DNA of 64,000 nucleotides, taken from assembly GCF_041381155.1 (NCBI RefSeq), contig NC_091143.1, positions 37,280,496-37,344,495 on the forward strand. The letters are read 5' to 3'. This document shows positions 1 to 15,200 of the stretch, piece by piece. The notes under the pieces were generated by a model, which had not been told where the DNA came from, did not search any database, and was given only the letters and a program-made list of their open reading frames with translations. This DNA is from Argopecten irradians (Eukaryota; Mollusca; Bivalvia; Pectinida; Pectinidae). Made by a program: the position numbers and the translations under genes. Numbering within the stretch: position 1 is the stretch's first letter; each line of letters opens with the position of its first letter.

Positions 1-3000
1 ATAGGAAAATCTGATATCATTTATAATAGGAAAATCTGACATCATTTATAACAGGAAAATCTGACATCATTTATAATAGGAAAATCTGATATCATTTATA
101 ACAGGAAAATCTAACATCATTTATAATAGGAAAATCTGGCATCATTTATAATAGGAAAATCTGATATCATTTATAATAGGAAAATCTGATATCATTTATA
201 ACAGGAAAATCTGACATCATTTATAATAGGAAAATCTGATATCATTTATAACAGGAAAATCTGACATCATTTATAACAGGAAAATCTGACATCATTTATA
301 ATAGGAAAATCTGATATCATTTATAATAGGAAAATCTGATATCATTTATAATAGGAAAATCCGATATCATTTATAATAGGAAAATCTGACATCATTTATA
401 ACAGGAAAATCTGACATCATTTATAATAGGAAAATCTGATATCATTTATAACAGGAAAATCTAACATCATTTATAACAGGAAAATCTGACATCATTCATA
501 ACAGGAAAATCTGACATCATTTATAATAGGAAAATCTGATATCATTTATAACAGGAAAATCTGATATCATTTATAACAGGAAAATCTGACATCATATATA
601 ACAGGGAAATCTGACATCATATATAACAGGAAAATCTGATATCATTCATATAACAGGAAAATCTGATATCATTTATAATAGGAAAATCTGATATCATTTA
701 TAACAGGAAAATCTGATATCATTTATAATAGGAAAATCTGATATCATTTATAACAGGAAAATCTGACATCATTTATAATAGGAAAATCTAACATCATTTA
801 TAACAGGAAAATCTGACATCATTTATAACAGGAAAATCTGACATCATTTATAACAGGAAAATCTAACATCATTTATAACAGGAAAATCTGACATCATTTA
901 TAACAGGAAAATCTGACATCATTTATAACAGGAAAATCTGACGTCATTTATAACAGGAAAATCTGACATCATTTATAACAGGAAAATCTGACATCATTTA
1001 TAACAGGAAAATCTAACATCATTTATAGCAGAAAAATCTGACATCATTTATAACAGGAAAATCTTATATCATTTATAACAGGAAAATCTTATATCATTTA
1101 TAATAGGGAAATCTGACATCATTTATAATAGGAAAATCTGATATCATTTATAATAGGAAAATCTGACATCATTTATATAACAGGAAAATCTAACATCATT
1201 TATAACAGGAAAATCTAACATCATTTATAACAGGAAAATCTGACATCATTTATAATAGGAAAATCTGATATCATTTATAACAGGAAAATCTGACATCATT
1301 TATAATAGGAAAATCTGACATCATTTATAACAGGAAAATCTGACATCATTTATAACAGGAAAATCTGATATCATTTATAACAGGAAAATCTGACATCATT
1401 TATAACAGGAAAATCTGACATCATTTATAATAGGAAAATCTGACATCATTTATAATAGGAAAATCTAACATCATTTATAATAGGAAAATCTAACATCATT
1501 TATAATAGGAAAATCTGACATCATTTATAACAGGAAAATCTGAAATCATTTATAACAGGAAAATCTGACATCATTCATAACAGAAAAATCTGATATCATT
1601 TATAACAGGAAAATCTGACATCATTTATAACAGGAAAATCTGATATCATTTATAACAGGGAAATCTGACGTCATTTATAACAGGAAAATCTGATATCATT
1701 TATAACAGGAAAATCTGATATCATTTATAAAGAGGAAAATCTGACATCATTTATAACAGGAAAATCTGATATCATTTATAACAGGGAAATCTGACGTCAT
1801 TTATAACAGGAAAATCTGATATCATTTATAACAGGAAAATCTGATATCATTTATAACAGGAAAATCTGACATCATTTATAACAGGAAAATCTGATATCAT
1901 TTATAACAGGGAAATCTGACGTCATTTATAACAGGAAAATCTGATATCATTTATAACAGGAAAATCTGATATCATTTATAACAGGAAAATCTGACATCAT
2001 TTATAACAGGAAAATCTGACATCATTTATAATAGGAAAATCTGACATCATTTATAATAGGAAAATCTGATATCATTTATAATAGGAAAATCTGATATCAT
2101 TTATAATAGGAAAATCTGACATCATTTATATAACAGGAAAATCTGACATCATTTATAACAGGAAAATCTGACATCATTTATAACAGGAAAATCTGATATC
2201 ATTTATAATAGGAAAATCTGACATCATTTATAATAGGAAAATCTGACATCATTTATAATAGGAAAATCTGACATCATTTATAACAGGAAAATCTGACATC
2301 ATTTATAACAGGAAAATCTGACATCATTTATAACAGGAAAATCTGACATCATTTATAACAGGAAAATCTGACATCATTTATAATAGGAAAATCTGACATC
2401 ATTTATAATAGGAAAATCTGACATCATTTATAATAGGAAAATCTGACATCATTTATAACAGGAAAATCTGACATCATTTATAACAGGAAAATCTGACATC
2501 ATTTATAACAGGAAAATCTGACATCATTTATAACAGGAAAATCTGACATCATTTATAATAGGAAAATCTAACATCATTTATAATAGGAAAATCTGAACAT
2601 CATTTATAATAGGAAAATCTGACATCATTTATAACAGGAAAATCTGACATCATTTATTGATCATTATAACAGGAAAATCTGACATCATTTATAATAGGAA
2701 AATCTGACATCATTTATAACAGGAAAATCTGACATCATTTATAACAGGAAAATCTGACATCGTTTATAACAGGGAAATCTGACATCATTTATAATAGGAA
2801 AATCTGACATCATTTATTACAGGAAAATCTGACATCATTTATAACAGGAAAATCTGATATCATTTATAACAGGAAAATCTGACATCATTTATAATCAGGA
2901 AAATCTGATATCATTTATAACAGGAAAATCTGACATCATTTATAACAGGAAAATCTGACATCATTTATAACAGGAAAATCTGACATCATTTATAATAGGA

Positions 3001-5620
3001 AAATCTGATATCATTTATAACAGGAAAATCTGACATCATTTATAACAGGAAAATCTGACATCATTATATAACAGGAAAAATCTTTAAGGAAATCATATAT
3101 ATAACAGGAAAATCTGACATCATTTATAACAGGAAAATCTGACATCATTTATAACAGGAAAATCTGATATCATTTATAACAGGAAAATCTGACATCATTT
3201 ATAACAGGAAAATCTGACATCATTTATAACAGGAAAATCTGACATCATTTATAACAGGAAAATCTGACATCATTTATAACAGGAAAATCTGACATCATTT
3301 ATAACAGGAAAATCTGACATCATTTATAACAGGAAAATCTGACATCATTTATAACAGGAAAATCTGACATCATTTATAACAGGAAAATCTGACATCATTT
3401 ATAACAGGAAAATCTGACATCATTTATAACAGGAAAAATCTGACATCATTTATAACAGGAAAATCTGACATCATTTATAACAGGAAAATCTGACATCATT
3501 TATAACAGAAAATCTGACATCATTTATAACAGGAAAATCTGACATCATTTATAACAGGAAAATCTTATATCATTTATAATAGGGAAATCTGACATCATTT
3601 ATAATAGGAAAATCTGATATCATTTATAATAGGAAAATCTGACATCATTTATATAACAGGAAAATCTAACATCATTTATAACAGGAAAATCTAACATCAT
3701 TTATAACAGGAAAATCTGACATCATTTATAATAGGAAAATCTGATATCATTTATAACAGGAAAATCTGACATCATTTATAATAGGAAAATCTGACATCAT
3801 TTATAACAGGAAAATCTGACATCATTTATAACAGGAAAATCTGACATCATTTATAACAGGAAAATCTGACATCATTTATAACAGGAAAATCTGACATCAT
3901 TTATAATAGGAAAATCTGACATCATTTATAATAGGAAAATCTAACATCATTTATAATAGGAAAATCTAACATCATTTATAATAGGAAAATCTGACATCAT
4001 TTATAACAGGAAAATCTGAAATCATTTATAACAGGAAAATCTGACATCATTCATAACAGAAAAATCTGATATCATTTATAACAGGAAAATCTGACATCAT
4101 TTATAACAGGAAAATCTGATATCATTTATAACAGGGAAATCTGACGTCATTTATAACAGGAAAATCTGATATCATTTATAACAGGAAAATCTGATATCAT
4201 TTATAATAGGAAAATCTGACATCATTTATAACAGGAAAATCTGATATCATTTATAACAGGGAAATCTGACGTCATTTATAACAGGAAAATCTGATATCAT
4301 TTATAACAGGAAAATCTGATATCATTTATAACAGGAAAATCTGACATCATTTATAACAGGAAAATCTAACATCATTTATAACAGGGAAATCTGACGTCAT
4401 TTATAACAGGAAAATCTGAAATCATTTATAACAGGAAAATCTGACATCATTCATAACAGAAAAATCTGACATCATTTATAACAGGAAAATCTGACATCAT
4501 TTATAATAGGAAAATCTGATATCATTTATAATAGGAAAATCTGACATCATTTATAACAGGAAAATCTGATATCATTTATAATAGGAAAATTTGACATCAT
4601 TTATAATAGGAAAATCTGACATCATTTATAACAGGAAAATCTGACATCATTTATAACAGGAAAATCTGACATCATTTATAACAGGAAAATCTGACATCAT
4701 TTATAACAGGAAAATCTGACATCATTTATAACAGGAAAATCTGACATCATTTATAATAGGAAAATCTGACATCATTTATAACAGGAAAATCTGACATCAT
4801 TTATAACAGGAAAATCTGACATCATTTATAACAGGAAAATCTAACATCATTTATAATAGGAAAATCTGACATCATTTATAACAGGAAAATCTGACATCAT
4901 TTATAATAGGAAAATCTGACATCATTTATAACAGGAAAATCTGACATCATTTATAACAGGAAAATCTGACATCATTTATAACAGGAAAATCTGACATCAT
5001 TTATAATAGGAAAATCTGACATCATTTATAATAGGAAAATCTAACATCATTTATAATAGGAAAATCTAACATCATTTATAATAGGAAAATCTGACATCAT
5101 TTATAACAGGAAAATCTGACATCATTTATATAACAGGAAAATCTGATATCATTTATAATAGGAAAATCTGACATCATATATAACAGGAAAATCTGACATC
5201 ATTTATAACAGGAAAATCTGACATCATTTATAACAGGAAAATCTGACATCATTTATAACAGGAAAATCTGACATCATTTATAACAGGAAAATCTGACATC
5301 ATTTATAACAGGAAAATCTGACATCATTTATAACAGGAAAATCTGATATCATTTATAGCAGGAAAATCTGACATCATTTATATCAGGGGAAATTTGACAT
5401 CATTTATCACAGGAAAATCTGACATCATTTATATCAGGGGAAATTTGACAACATTTATATCAGGGAAATCTGACATCATTTATCACAGGGAAATCTGACA
5501 TCATTTATATCAGGGAAATCTGACATCTTTTATAACAGGAAAATCTTATATCATTTATAATAGGAAAATCTGACATAATTTATATAAGGAAAATCTGACA
5601 TCATTAATAACAGGAAAATT
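1..5620. repeat. 25-bp satellite, about 220 units
   Basis: Consensus unit AYAGGAAAATCTGAYATCAT followed by TTATA. Units vary mainly at tag/cag, gac/gat and gac/aac, with occasional 24-28-mers. Units become irregular (tatcaggg variants) from about 5370. It lies in the SMG5 intron after exon 20 and accounts for the whole left edge; no exon is visible inside it. Confidence 0.97.
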
Positions 5621-5659
5621 TGTGCTTAGTCGACCACATGAAAAGTCCTCAACCTGCAA

Positions 5660-6055
5660 ACATCTCATGACTGAGTCTCACATTGTGTGAGACAATCATC
5701 TCACAATTGAATCTCAAATTGTGTGAGTCAATCATCTCACGATCGAGTCTCACTTTGTATTAGACAATCACCTCATGACTGAGTCTCACATTGTGTGAGA
5801 CAATCATCTCATGACTGAGTCTCACATTGTGTGAGTCAATCATCTCATGACTGAGTCTCACATTGTGTGAGACAATCATCTCATGACTGAGTCTCACATT
5901 GTGTGAGACAATCATCTCGTGTCTGAGTCTCACATTGTGTGAGACAATAATCTTCATCTAAATCTAACACCGTGTGAGATTATTATCTTACAACTGAGTC
6001 TCACATTCTGTGAGACATTAATCTCATGTATGAGTCTCACACTGTGTGAGACACA
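5660..6055. repeat. 36-bp minisatellite with a built-in hairpin
   Basis: About ten units of a 36-bp repeat carrying GTCTCACATTGTGTGAGAC, a perfect 8-bp stem with a 3-base loop. Central units (5770-5930) are nearly identical and the flanks decay. Its edge is about 60 bp from the exon 20 donor. Confidence 0.9.
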
Positions 6056-6121
6056 TGTCCGTGGATGATCGGGACTAAAGATCAAGAGAAATGGTAACAG
6101 TAACATAATATAAACACTTAC

Positions 6122-6277
6122 GACTCGTTTCATTGCCTCTTGCTCATTCTCATTAGTATCCACTGGCTGGGTAGGGCCCACAAATGTCTTCTGTTCCTCA
6201 TCATAATGGAAGTGGAGGCTTTCCAAACTCGACAGAAAGTGGCCAAATTGTCGTATGCAGCCAACTCGCAGAAAACA
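6122..6277 (-). CDS. SMG5: SMG5 coding exon 20 (last in window)
   Basis: Encodes VGCIRQFGHFLSSL, matching human ICCIRSFGHFIARL, then a Gln/Glu-rich stretch. Acceptor tttccaag, donor CGAGTC|GTAAGT. The next exon must be beyond the 25-bp satellite, off the window. Confidence 0.93.
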
Positions 6278-9200
6278 CTTGGAAACAGACACCAATAGTC
6301 AAATAAGTCCACTGCTCATTCTAAATGTAACAAGGACATAGTCATTCAGATCCCCCGCCAATGGAGATATCAAAGCTGAAGTAAGTTTGATTGTGGAGAC
6401 TTATGTGTATGAAAAAAACCCAGGAAAAAGGAAGTTGAGCTAAAGAAAGATGGAGTATAATTCAAGTAGAGCGGGGCTGCAATTGTTGAATCAGGTATAC
6501 AGCTTTGACATTTATATTAGTTTATATACACAAAGATGGGTGGAGTTTTACAAAGTAACATTTACCATTTACCATGATGTTTTCAGCAATGTTTCCATGG
6601 TAACGGAAAAAGTGCAAAAAAGTAAAAACCTAAAAATAGCAAAAGGTACTACTAGACCATAAAAAGAATGTGTCTATGAAGTTTCGTGGAAATATCTCTG
6701 CTGGTTTTAGAGTTATGCTCCGGAAATGAACCTGCTACAAAAATATGATATTTTCAGCAATGTTTCTATGGTTACAGAAAAAGGCACAAAAAGTGAAAAC
6801 CTAAAAATAGCAAAAGGCACTACAAGACCATAAGAACAATGTTTCTATGAAGTTTCCTGGAAACATCTCTGCTGGTTTTAGAGTTGTGCTCTGGAAACGA
6901 TTCTTACACAAAAATCTGTCATTTTCAGCAATGTTTCCATGGTTACAGAAAAAAGTACAAAAAGTGAAAACCTTAAAATAGCAAAAGGCACTACTAGACC
7001 ATAAGACTAATGTGCCTATGGAGTTCCGTGCATATATCTCAACCGATTTTCCAGTTATGCTGCGGAAACGAACCTGGTACAAAAATATGATATTTTCAGC
7101 AATGTTTCCATGGTTACGGAAAAAGTGCAAAAACAAAAAATGAAAACCTAAAAATAGCAAAAGGCACTACTAGACCATAAGAACAATGTGTCTATGAAGT
7201 TTCATGGAAATATCTCTGCTGGTTTTAGAGTTGTGCTCCGGAAACGATTCTTACACAAAAATCTGCCATTTTCAGCAATGTTTCCATGGTTACAGAAAAA
7301 AGTACAAAAAGTGAAAACCTTAAAATAGCAAAAGGCACTACTAGACCATAAGAACAATGTGTGTATGAAGTTTCGTGGAAATATCTCTTCTGGTTTTAGA
7401 GTTATGCTCTGGAAACGAACCTGGTACAAAAATATGATATTTTCAGCAATGTTTCCATGGTTACGGAAAAAATGCAAAAAATAAAAATAAAAAAATAGCA
7501 AAAGGCACTACTAGACCATAAGACCAATGTATGTATGAAGTTTGTGGAAATATCTCTACTGGTTTTAGAGTTATGCTCCGGAAACCATTCGTACGGACGG
7601 ACGGACAGAACCCATTTGTATATCCCCCGGAGTATTGAGAATGGGGTTATATATAACAATAGTGATAGTAACCCCTGGATTATCGAGGGTGGTCCAGGAG
7701 TATATGAAATGACAGTGATGGTAACCCCTGGAGTATTAAGGATATAATGATCTGATAAATTAAAACCTACCTCCTGCATTTCTGAGATGTGTCCTTTGCG
7801 TTTGATATTAAGCTTGAGACTAGAATGAGCGTCAGCCAGGGGAGGGAACTGTGATAGATTTATGTCCTCTCGTAGAGGAAATATCTGGTGCCAATCGTGA
7901 TTACGGACAGAACAGAGAACGGTCTTCACCTCATCCATCCAACACTGGTCTGTAAACAAGAGTTTCCAACTCTGATATACTAATATCTCAGGTTAAATGT
8001 TACTTTTGTACTGATAGACTCAACTAAATTTAAAAGAGGCCCACACAGCCTGTATAAGCCAGAGTACACCGAGAAAAACCATCAGTACCTGACAACTGCC
8101 CCATATGAGGTTCAAACTTGAGCCCAAGAGGTAGAAGGCATGTGGTAATATGCTGGAACATCTTCATCAAGTGTGTTCTGACTGATGCAAAGAGCAACTT
8201 GACTGAATTTCAGTACAATCAGACGTGTTCAAATTTGTCAAAAGTACACTTTATTGCAAATATTGATGCCACATCGCCATCTAAGTTACACCTTAGTGTC
8301 GCCTTTCTCATCAATCTTCAATGTTGAGAACAAAAATCTTCTGAATAAGTTTTCAAGAAATTGAAATTAACTCATTCACCCCTGAAGACACATTTAGGCT
8401 CTTCTCAATCAAAGACTAGACCAGTCCATTATGAAAGTTCAGGGGTGACCTTACCGTGATCAGCTAAGATAGTTTCCACAGGAAGAATGTTACAGAGGAC
8501 AGAGAGACGATGCCACAAGGACTGTGAACTCTGAAACATATACAAAAACAACATACAATTTTTAAGAATATCTAGAGTGAAAGTTGTAACCTTCCAAGTC
8601 ATACCTGTGATTTACCTATACCTAACGACGTGGACTTAACTGTATTTAACGAACTGTGATTTACTTGTACCGAACGACCTGTGACTTACCTGTACGTAAC
8701 CACCTGTGATTTACCTGTACATAACGACCTGTGATTTACCTGCACATAATGACCTGTGATTTACCTGTACATAACCACCTGTGACTTACCTGTATAATGA
8801 CCTGTGATTTACCTGTACCTAACGACCTGTGACTTACCTGTACATAACGACCTGTAATTTACCTGTACCTAACAACCTGTGACTTACCTGCACATAATGA
8901 CCTGTGACTTACCTGCACATAACCACCTGTGACTTACCTGTATAATGACCTGTGATTTACCTGTACCTAATGACCTGTGACTTACCTGTACATAACGACC
9001 TGTGACTTACCTGCACCTAACGACCTGTGACTTACCTGGGCACATGTCATGATCACGCCACTATTACATCTCATCCAGTCACACATGAGTTTAACGGTAG
9101 ACAAAAGGCCTTCATTGTGTACCACATCTATGGTGTACTTAAGCTGGCGGTGGTTGATCTCCACCCTACAAACACAGACGGCATTTCATTAATTAGAAAT

Positions 9201-12200
9201 TCACATCAACTAATTATCTTTTTAATATCTTTTTTTTTTAATTTCTCATTATCTTCTTTTTTTTCTCTTGTTTGAAAAAAATATTTGTAAGGTCAAAAAA
9301 GTGCTTTTTCTATCTAGAATTTGATGAAACCACTAACAGTATACAGTTACCAAGTGGGTTTTCGGGCAACATATGATTTGTGTGAGGGTCCAACAAAACA
9401 TCTACTGAACAAAAACCCAGTCGATAACTTTTGTTATACCCCATTGACTCAAAACATTGATGTCACAAATTGTAGTTGTGACGTACATTTTAAAAGTTCT
9501 TTGGACCGCTCCCTGGAACAGTTCATTAATTGGCATTTTTGTACATAGAGTTAACATAGGAACAACTTTATAGGGGTATAACCATACACAGTTATTCTAT
9601 GCCATATCAGTCAACAGTCTTTTCCAGAGGTGTTGGGACCAATCTGATGAACTATTTCCCCGAGAGTGAGGGCTGAGGGAAACAGTTTATAGAGTTGGTT
9701 TCTCTATCTGATCACAAATTCTGGAGAGAAAAATTTCTTCAATACAATATTTGGGTTCGGCATGCCCGTGTTTATGACATCAACAATTAATTATGATGTC
9801 AGCATTTCAGCGGGTGCAAAATTTTCTTGTCGGTCAACCGTCAAACTAATGACCTGTCAATAGTTTCTGAGGATTTGTATTCCATGTATTTGTGACGATT
9901 TTAAAGCAATTTGACGTGGAAACAGTTGAAATTGCTTTATTTACATTTATATAGAGAGTGAGGTAACAATACATACTATTTGGTTATGACTTCACACTTA
10001 ATAACAGAATATTAATAACAATATTATAGTGTGTTAACTGACCATCACTATCTATTATGAGTTTAGGTTTATTTTATTCAGAATCCTCTCTTTTCGAAAC
10101 CTTTAGTACTATGACATCATTAATTCCTATTAATCCCTATTTATCACGTTTATCTGTCCTCTGACCCCATTAATCGCTGTTAATCCCCTTACAAGTCGCC
10201 TCTGTAATTATCTCTCTCTTTATAGTGACCTCTGACCCCTTTAATCTCTGTTAAACCCCTTACATTAATCTCTGTTAATCCCCTTATAATTACCTGATGT
10301 ACTACGTACTGTAATCCTCTATATAGTGACCTCTGACCCCTTTAATCCCTGTTACCGTAATCCCCTTACCTATCTCCAGATCATGATGTACTACTGTAAT
10401 CCTCTATCTCTGTATAGTGACCTCTGACCCCATAAATCCCTGTTAATCCCCTTACCTGTTTCCAGACCCTGATATACTACTGTAATCCTCTATCTCTGTA
10501 TAGTGACCTCTGACCCCATCAATCCCTGTTAATGCCCTTACCTGTTTCCAGACCCTGATATACTACTGTAATCCTCTATCTCTGTATAGTGACCTGTGAC
10601 CCCATAAATCCCTGTTAATGCCCTTACCTGTCTCCAGACCCTGATGTACTACTGTAATCCTCTATCTCTGTATAGTGACCTCTGACCCCATCAATCCCTG
10701 TTAATGCCCTTACCTGTCTTCAGACCCTGATGTACTACTGTAATCCTCTATCTCTGTATAGTGACCTCTGACCCCATTAATCCCTGTTAATGCCCTTACC
10801 TGTCTCCAGACCCTGATGTACTACTGTAATCCTCCGTCTCTGTATAGTGACCTCTGACCCCTTTAATCCCTGTTAATGCCCTTACCTGTCTCCAGACCCT
10901 GATGTACTACTCTAATCCTCCCTCTCTGTATAGTGACCTCTGACCTTATAAATCCCTGTTAATCCCCTTACCTGTCTCCAGACCCTGATGTACTACTGTA
11001 ATCCTCCGTCTCTGTATCATTTTCAACATCAGCTCCAGACTGTTCTGTTAGAATGAGAAAATCAAATACTGTTACACTTGTACAGTCATATTTCATATCA
11101 AAGGATTAAGAGGTTAATTTTTTTTTATTTTTAAAGTTGAAACATGATTCTTAAAAAGGCGTGAAAATGTAATTGTAAATTAAAGCAAAATCAGTTGATA
11201 GTAACAAACTTTCAGCGTGGGGTTTATAACTCTCAGCAAAGTGTGAAACATGGCAGCTTATGTATGAAAATCAGTAATGTGAGGGGCGATCTACAGTGTA
11301 GTCTTATAGTGCGGACAGTGTTATAAGTAAATCTGATTTTAGTCCAAGATGTACTGCTGTGAAAGACTGGCGCTGACATGCACTGGCTTGTAGTTAAGTT
11401 TCCCTCTTGAGTAATAGTGTTATGCGCTGGACAGATGAATGTCGGACTCACCAAAATTTGACAATTTCCCGATGTTTTATCAGGTATAACAACACTTCTA
11501 CATTATGGTCAATAGTGAACTATAAAACAAATTAAAGACAAATTATCTGTCTTTCATTCGAGACTAATGCCAGTCGCCTAACTCCAACGGTTATTTCACA
11601 ACATATTTTCCCCAAAATTGGGTCGTTTTATCAGGCCAATGGAGTAACTCATCTTGATTATAAATTGACATATATTGACAGACGAGTTTAGTAGCTATGT
11701 CACTGAAATGGTTACCGAAACATTAAAGTGAACAGTCGGGCAAGGATGGCTAAAGTCGGTAAAAATGGTGTGAATGTATCCAGTATAAATTCTTATGAAA
11801 TGAAAAAATAAAATCTCTCGTCAAAATCTGTCTGCGTACGAAGAAATTGATTTAAAGTTTGGGAATTCTAAAACGTCCTCCCGGCTCACTATGTCTGTGG
11901 TTACATTTCCATGCAGCCTCGCTTTCAATGCTTTCAACTTTTCTTTACTTTGATAGTCAGAACTGGGAAACTAAGCAGAACTTGACCGTCGTATTAATAT
12001 GTGAGAACTTTTGGAAGGCCAATGAACGCATTTAGACTGGTTTTCTTTCCCCGACTATTCACTTTAAAGTATTCATCACTACAGTATTCCCAGCACTTAA
12101 TATTTCTTTATTAGTGTTAACTTCGAAGTTATCTAAAGACTGTTAGACTAAACCTGTTAGTAAAACATGTAAGACATGATGTAAAACAGCAAAGGAACAT

Positions 12201-15200
12201 ATCAAACAGGCTACACCCAGCTTCCCATTCCATCATGAGAATAGAGGTGTCTCCCCTTCTCTACCTGAGTCCGTCGGGGCTACACTAGCCTCTGTATCTG
12301 TTTCTATCACAAAGTTGGCCAGTTTGTTGGTAATTTCTGCTACATGATGAGCTTCTTTGCTGGATGCAAAACCTAAATAATTTAGAACATTATACAATCA
12401 TGTGTGATGGTGATTTTTGTATTATAAACTACCTGATGTTTGTATTAACTTAATTTTACATTTCCACAATTTCATTCCCTGATCTTTAATCCTACAGTTC
12501 TACTTTACTAGAATTTTAAACATATTTGACTCTGCTCTTGGTTTCTATTAATTGTATCAGGTAGATATAACACCACATTGACCTAAATATGAGAAGCCAT
12601 CATTCCTCCCATCCTTGATACTCCAAGGGTTACTTCAATTAAGGCTCTGTGTTAGACAACAGATGAGGCAGGTAGTTTAGTTATTTGATGTACATCAAAA
12701 AGGAATTGAATAACAGTACACTGTATGTAATGGCTTTGATGTTGGGTGTCACCTCTGTATTCTTAAAAGTCTCTGCAAGCCTGCGATTGGTTAGGTTTTT
12801 TTTTAGCTGCCTTTCATTTTAGTCGACATAGTCCAGGGGGTGGATCTTACAACAGTGATAATAACCCCTGGAGTATCAAGGATGTATTTTCCCAAAAATA
12901 CATTAAAGTTTGCACTAAATTGCACCAAAATAAGTATACTTTGATATATTTATAATAAATCAGTTGGTTCGTACATCATATTATCACATATCTCATACAT
13001 CTTAGCCTACCTGGAGGGACTGGCACTTCCTTCTTGCCCTGAATCACATCTTTACACTTCTCAAACTCCGCCACATCACATTCATACGATCTGTTGTTCT
13101 GAGGCGACAGCTTCAAATTCTGCCGCAGGAAAGATACCGAGGATGAATAGAGTTCAGATGACAGATGTGCTAGTTTTTCGTTTTCTGCCTGATTAATCCA
13201 GATGGCGCTATCAGCATTCTCTGGTAACGTGGAAGGAAAGGCAGCATGCTCATCGTGAGAATTTGTCGAGGACTTGCTTGTCTCTGCAAAGCCTGGTTCT
13301 AACTCCTGACTCTCCATCAACCCATCAGACATGTCAGAGTCCGAGTCATTGGTAAAAAATCCCACAAATTCTTCTTCCTCTTCCTCTGAATCTCCTGACA
13401 GGAAGTTATCAGATAAATTATCAGCACCTGGAGTGAAACAAAAATCTTTGTTAGATGTATCGATAATCACAGAGTAATCTTCTCTTCTGATATATATAAT
13501 TACTTGGTATCTGTCACAGAAACATCACAATAACAGCAGATATGTACAGGAGGAACACAAATCAAAATTATAAAGAATCGTAAAACTTTCTTTCACAGCG
13601 ATTTAAATTTCGCGATTTCTATTAAAAAACATTTTAGTGGAGATTAACATTCGTGGATTAAAAACTTGTCCGGAAATTCCTATCAGAATCAATGATGTAA
13701 ATGTTCATTTGCGGAGATACACTTTTGCAAATTTACTCGAGCTGTAAAATTCACGAATGTAATTATAATCACACGCGAATGATGGTTGGTTCATAATTTT
13801 TCTTTTTCGGGAAATAAAATAATACCACCTTGATCACTTATCCCTGAAACAATTGCTGTTTTTATACAACAAATACAGGATTACAGTTGGACCAAAATCC
13901 TTTTTATCTCTAAGGATTGGTAATACTATATAGTGAACATCTATTCTGTCTTTGCATATTACAGAGTTAGCTCCCTTGGGGGTAGGCATCATCATTATTA
14001 CTTTAGCAAAATCCAGATCGTTTTCTCTGAAAAGTGTGATGTTACACTTCCAAATACATGACATCACAAATAATACCTACCCACAAGGGCAGATAACTCT
14101 ATAATATGAAAAAAACAGAATAACAATGACACAAAATAGATGATTTCTACAGTTTCAGAGATACATTGTATGAGCCTTATTCCAATGGTATCAGTTTACT
14201 GTAAACTCATTTTCAAGGCAATATGAGGTACGTATACAATCAGGATATATATATGTAGTTTAATTTAATATTTTACACTCATTTCAATTGGTTAGAAGTT
14301 TAAGGTTATTTTTCCATAGACAGAAAGAATTGTACGTTGAGTATTATGGATGTGATACACGAAGAGCATTTTCGCGGAAAGTTTTAAAACGGCACAGTCA
14401 TTGGCCAAACTAAACTTTCAGCTCAGACATCAATGCGCCACAACTCATTTTGCTTTATTGTAAAACTAAATAAAAATACACATATAAATGCCCAATTAGT
14501 GCCTTACTGAGTTATTTGAATTAAACTAAAAGAATTATTCTCAATATCTTTTGGTTTATGACTTCAAAAACTCAAATGATATTGAGAATAATCCTTAAAT
14601 ACTAAAAATCTGATAAAGGAAAATTCAGTCAATCTTCCTTTTGTCAAGAACAGAAGGACATCATCATAAGAATTATGACTGCAATCTTCACATGGAATTT
14701 CCATTTGTTTTTATTAGAGGATGGTCATCTGAAATCTTAAGTCTTTTAATGATGTTACCTTCACTGAGGTCAGAAACGTCCGACAAGTCCGAACTATCGT
14801 CGCTGTTGTGCCGTTTTCTTCTTCGTCTTTTAAAACTTTTTATCCGAGATGACTTTGATTTCTAACAAGAAAAGGCAAGTAAATGAAAGAAATAGAACCA
14901 AGTGTAAAATCTAGTGATATCTTGGATATAACAGAAACTCTTCAACTCATAATCCCCAGAGTTTAATAATGGACTGTTCTCAGTCTACCAATCTAAGAAT
15001 CGGAAGACTACAAATGTAAATTAAGGGGTGAATGAATTAACAGTATAACAAAGTAAATTATCATATTATATTATATTTCACAAAATATTGCATATTTTCA
15101 ATTTATGGTTTCTTGATAAAGCCTTGAATTACCTTCAAAATTAATACCAAATAAAGCTTAATTAATGAATGTTCAAATGAAAATTGCACAAATATCATTC

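Noticed and set aside
1..5620. CRISPR-like appearance of regular short repeats
   Set aside because: No unique spacers between repeats, eukaryotic intron context, no cas genes; it is a satellite.
5760..5957. Repeat frame SHNVRLSHEMIV
   Set aside because: Translation of the 36-bp hairpin minisatellite.
6801..7501. Minus-strand repeat frames of about 100 codons
   Set aside because: They are translations of the ~170-bp dispersed repeat; residues repeat with the unit and no family is recognised.
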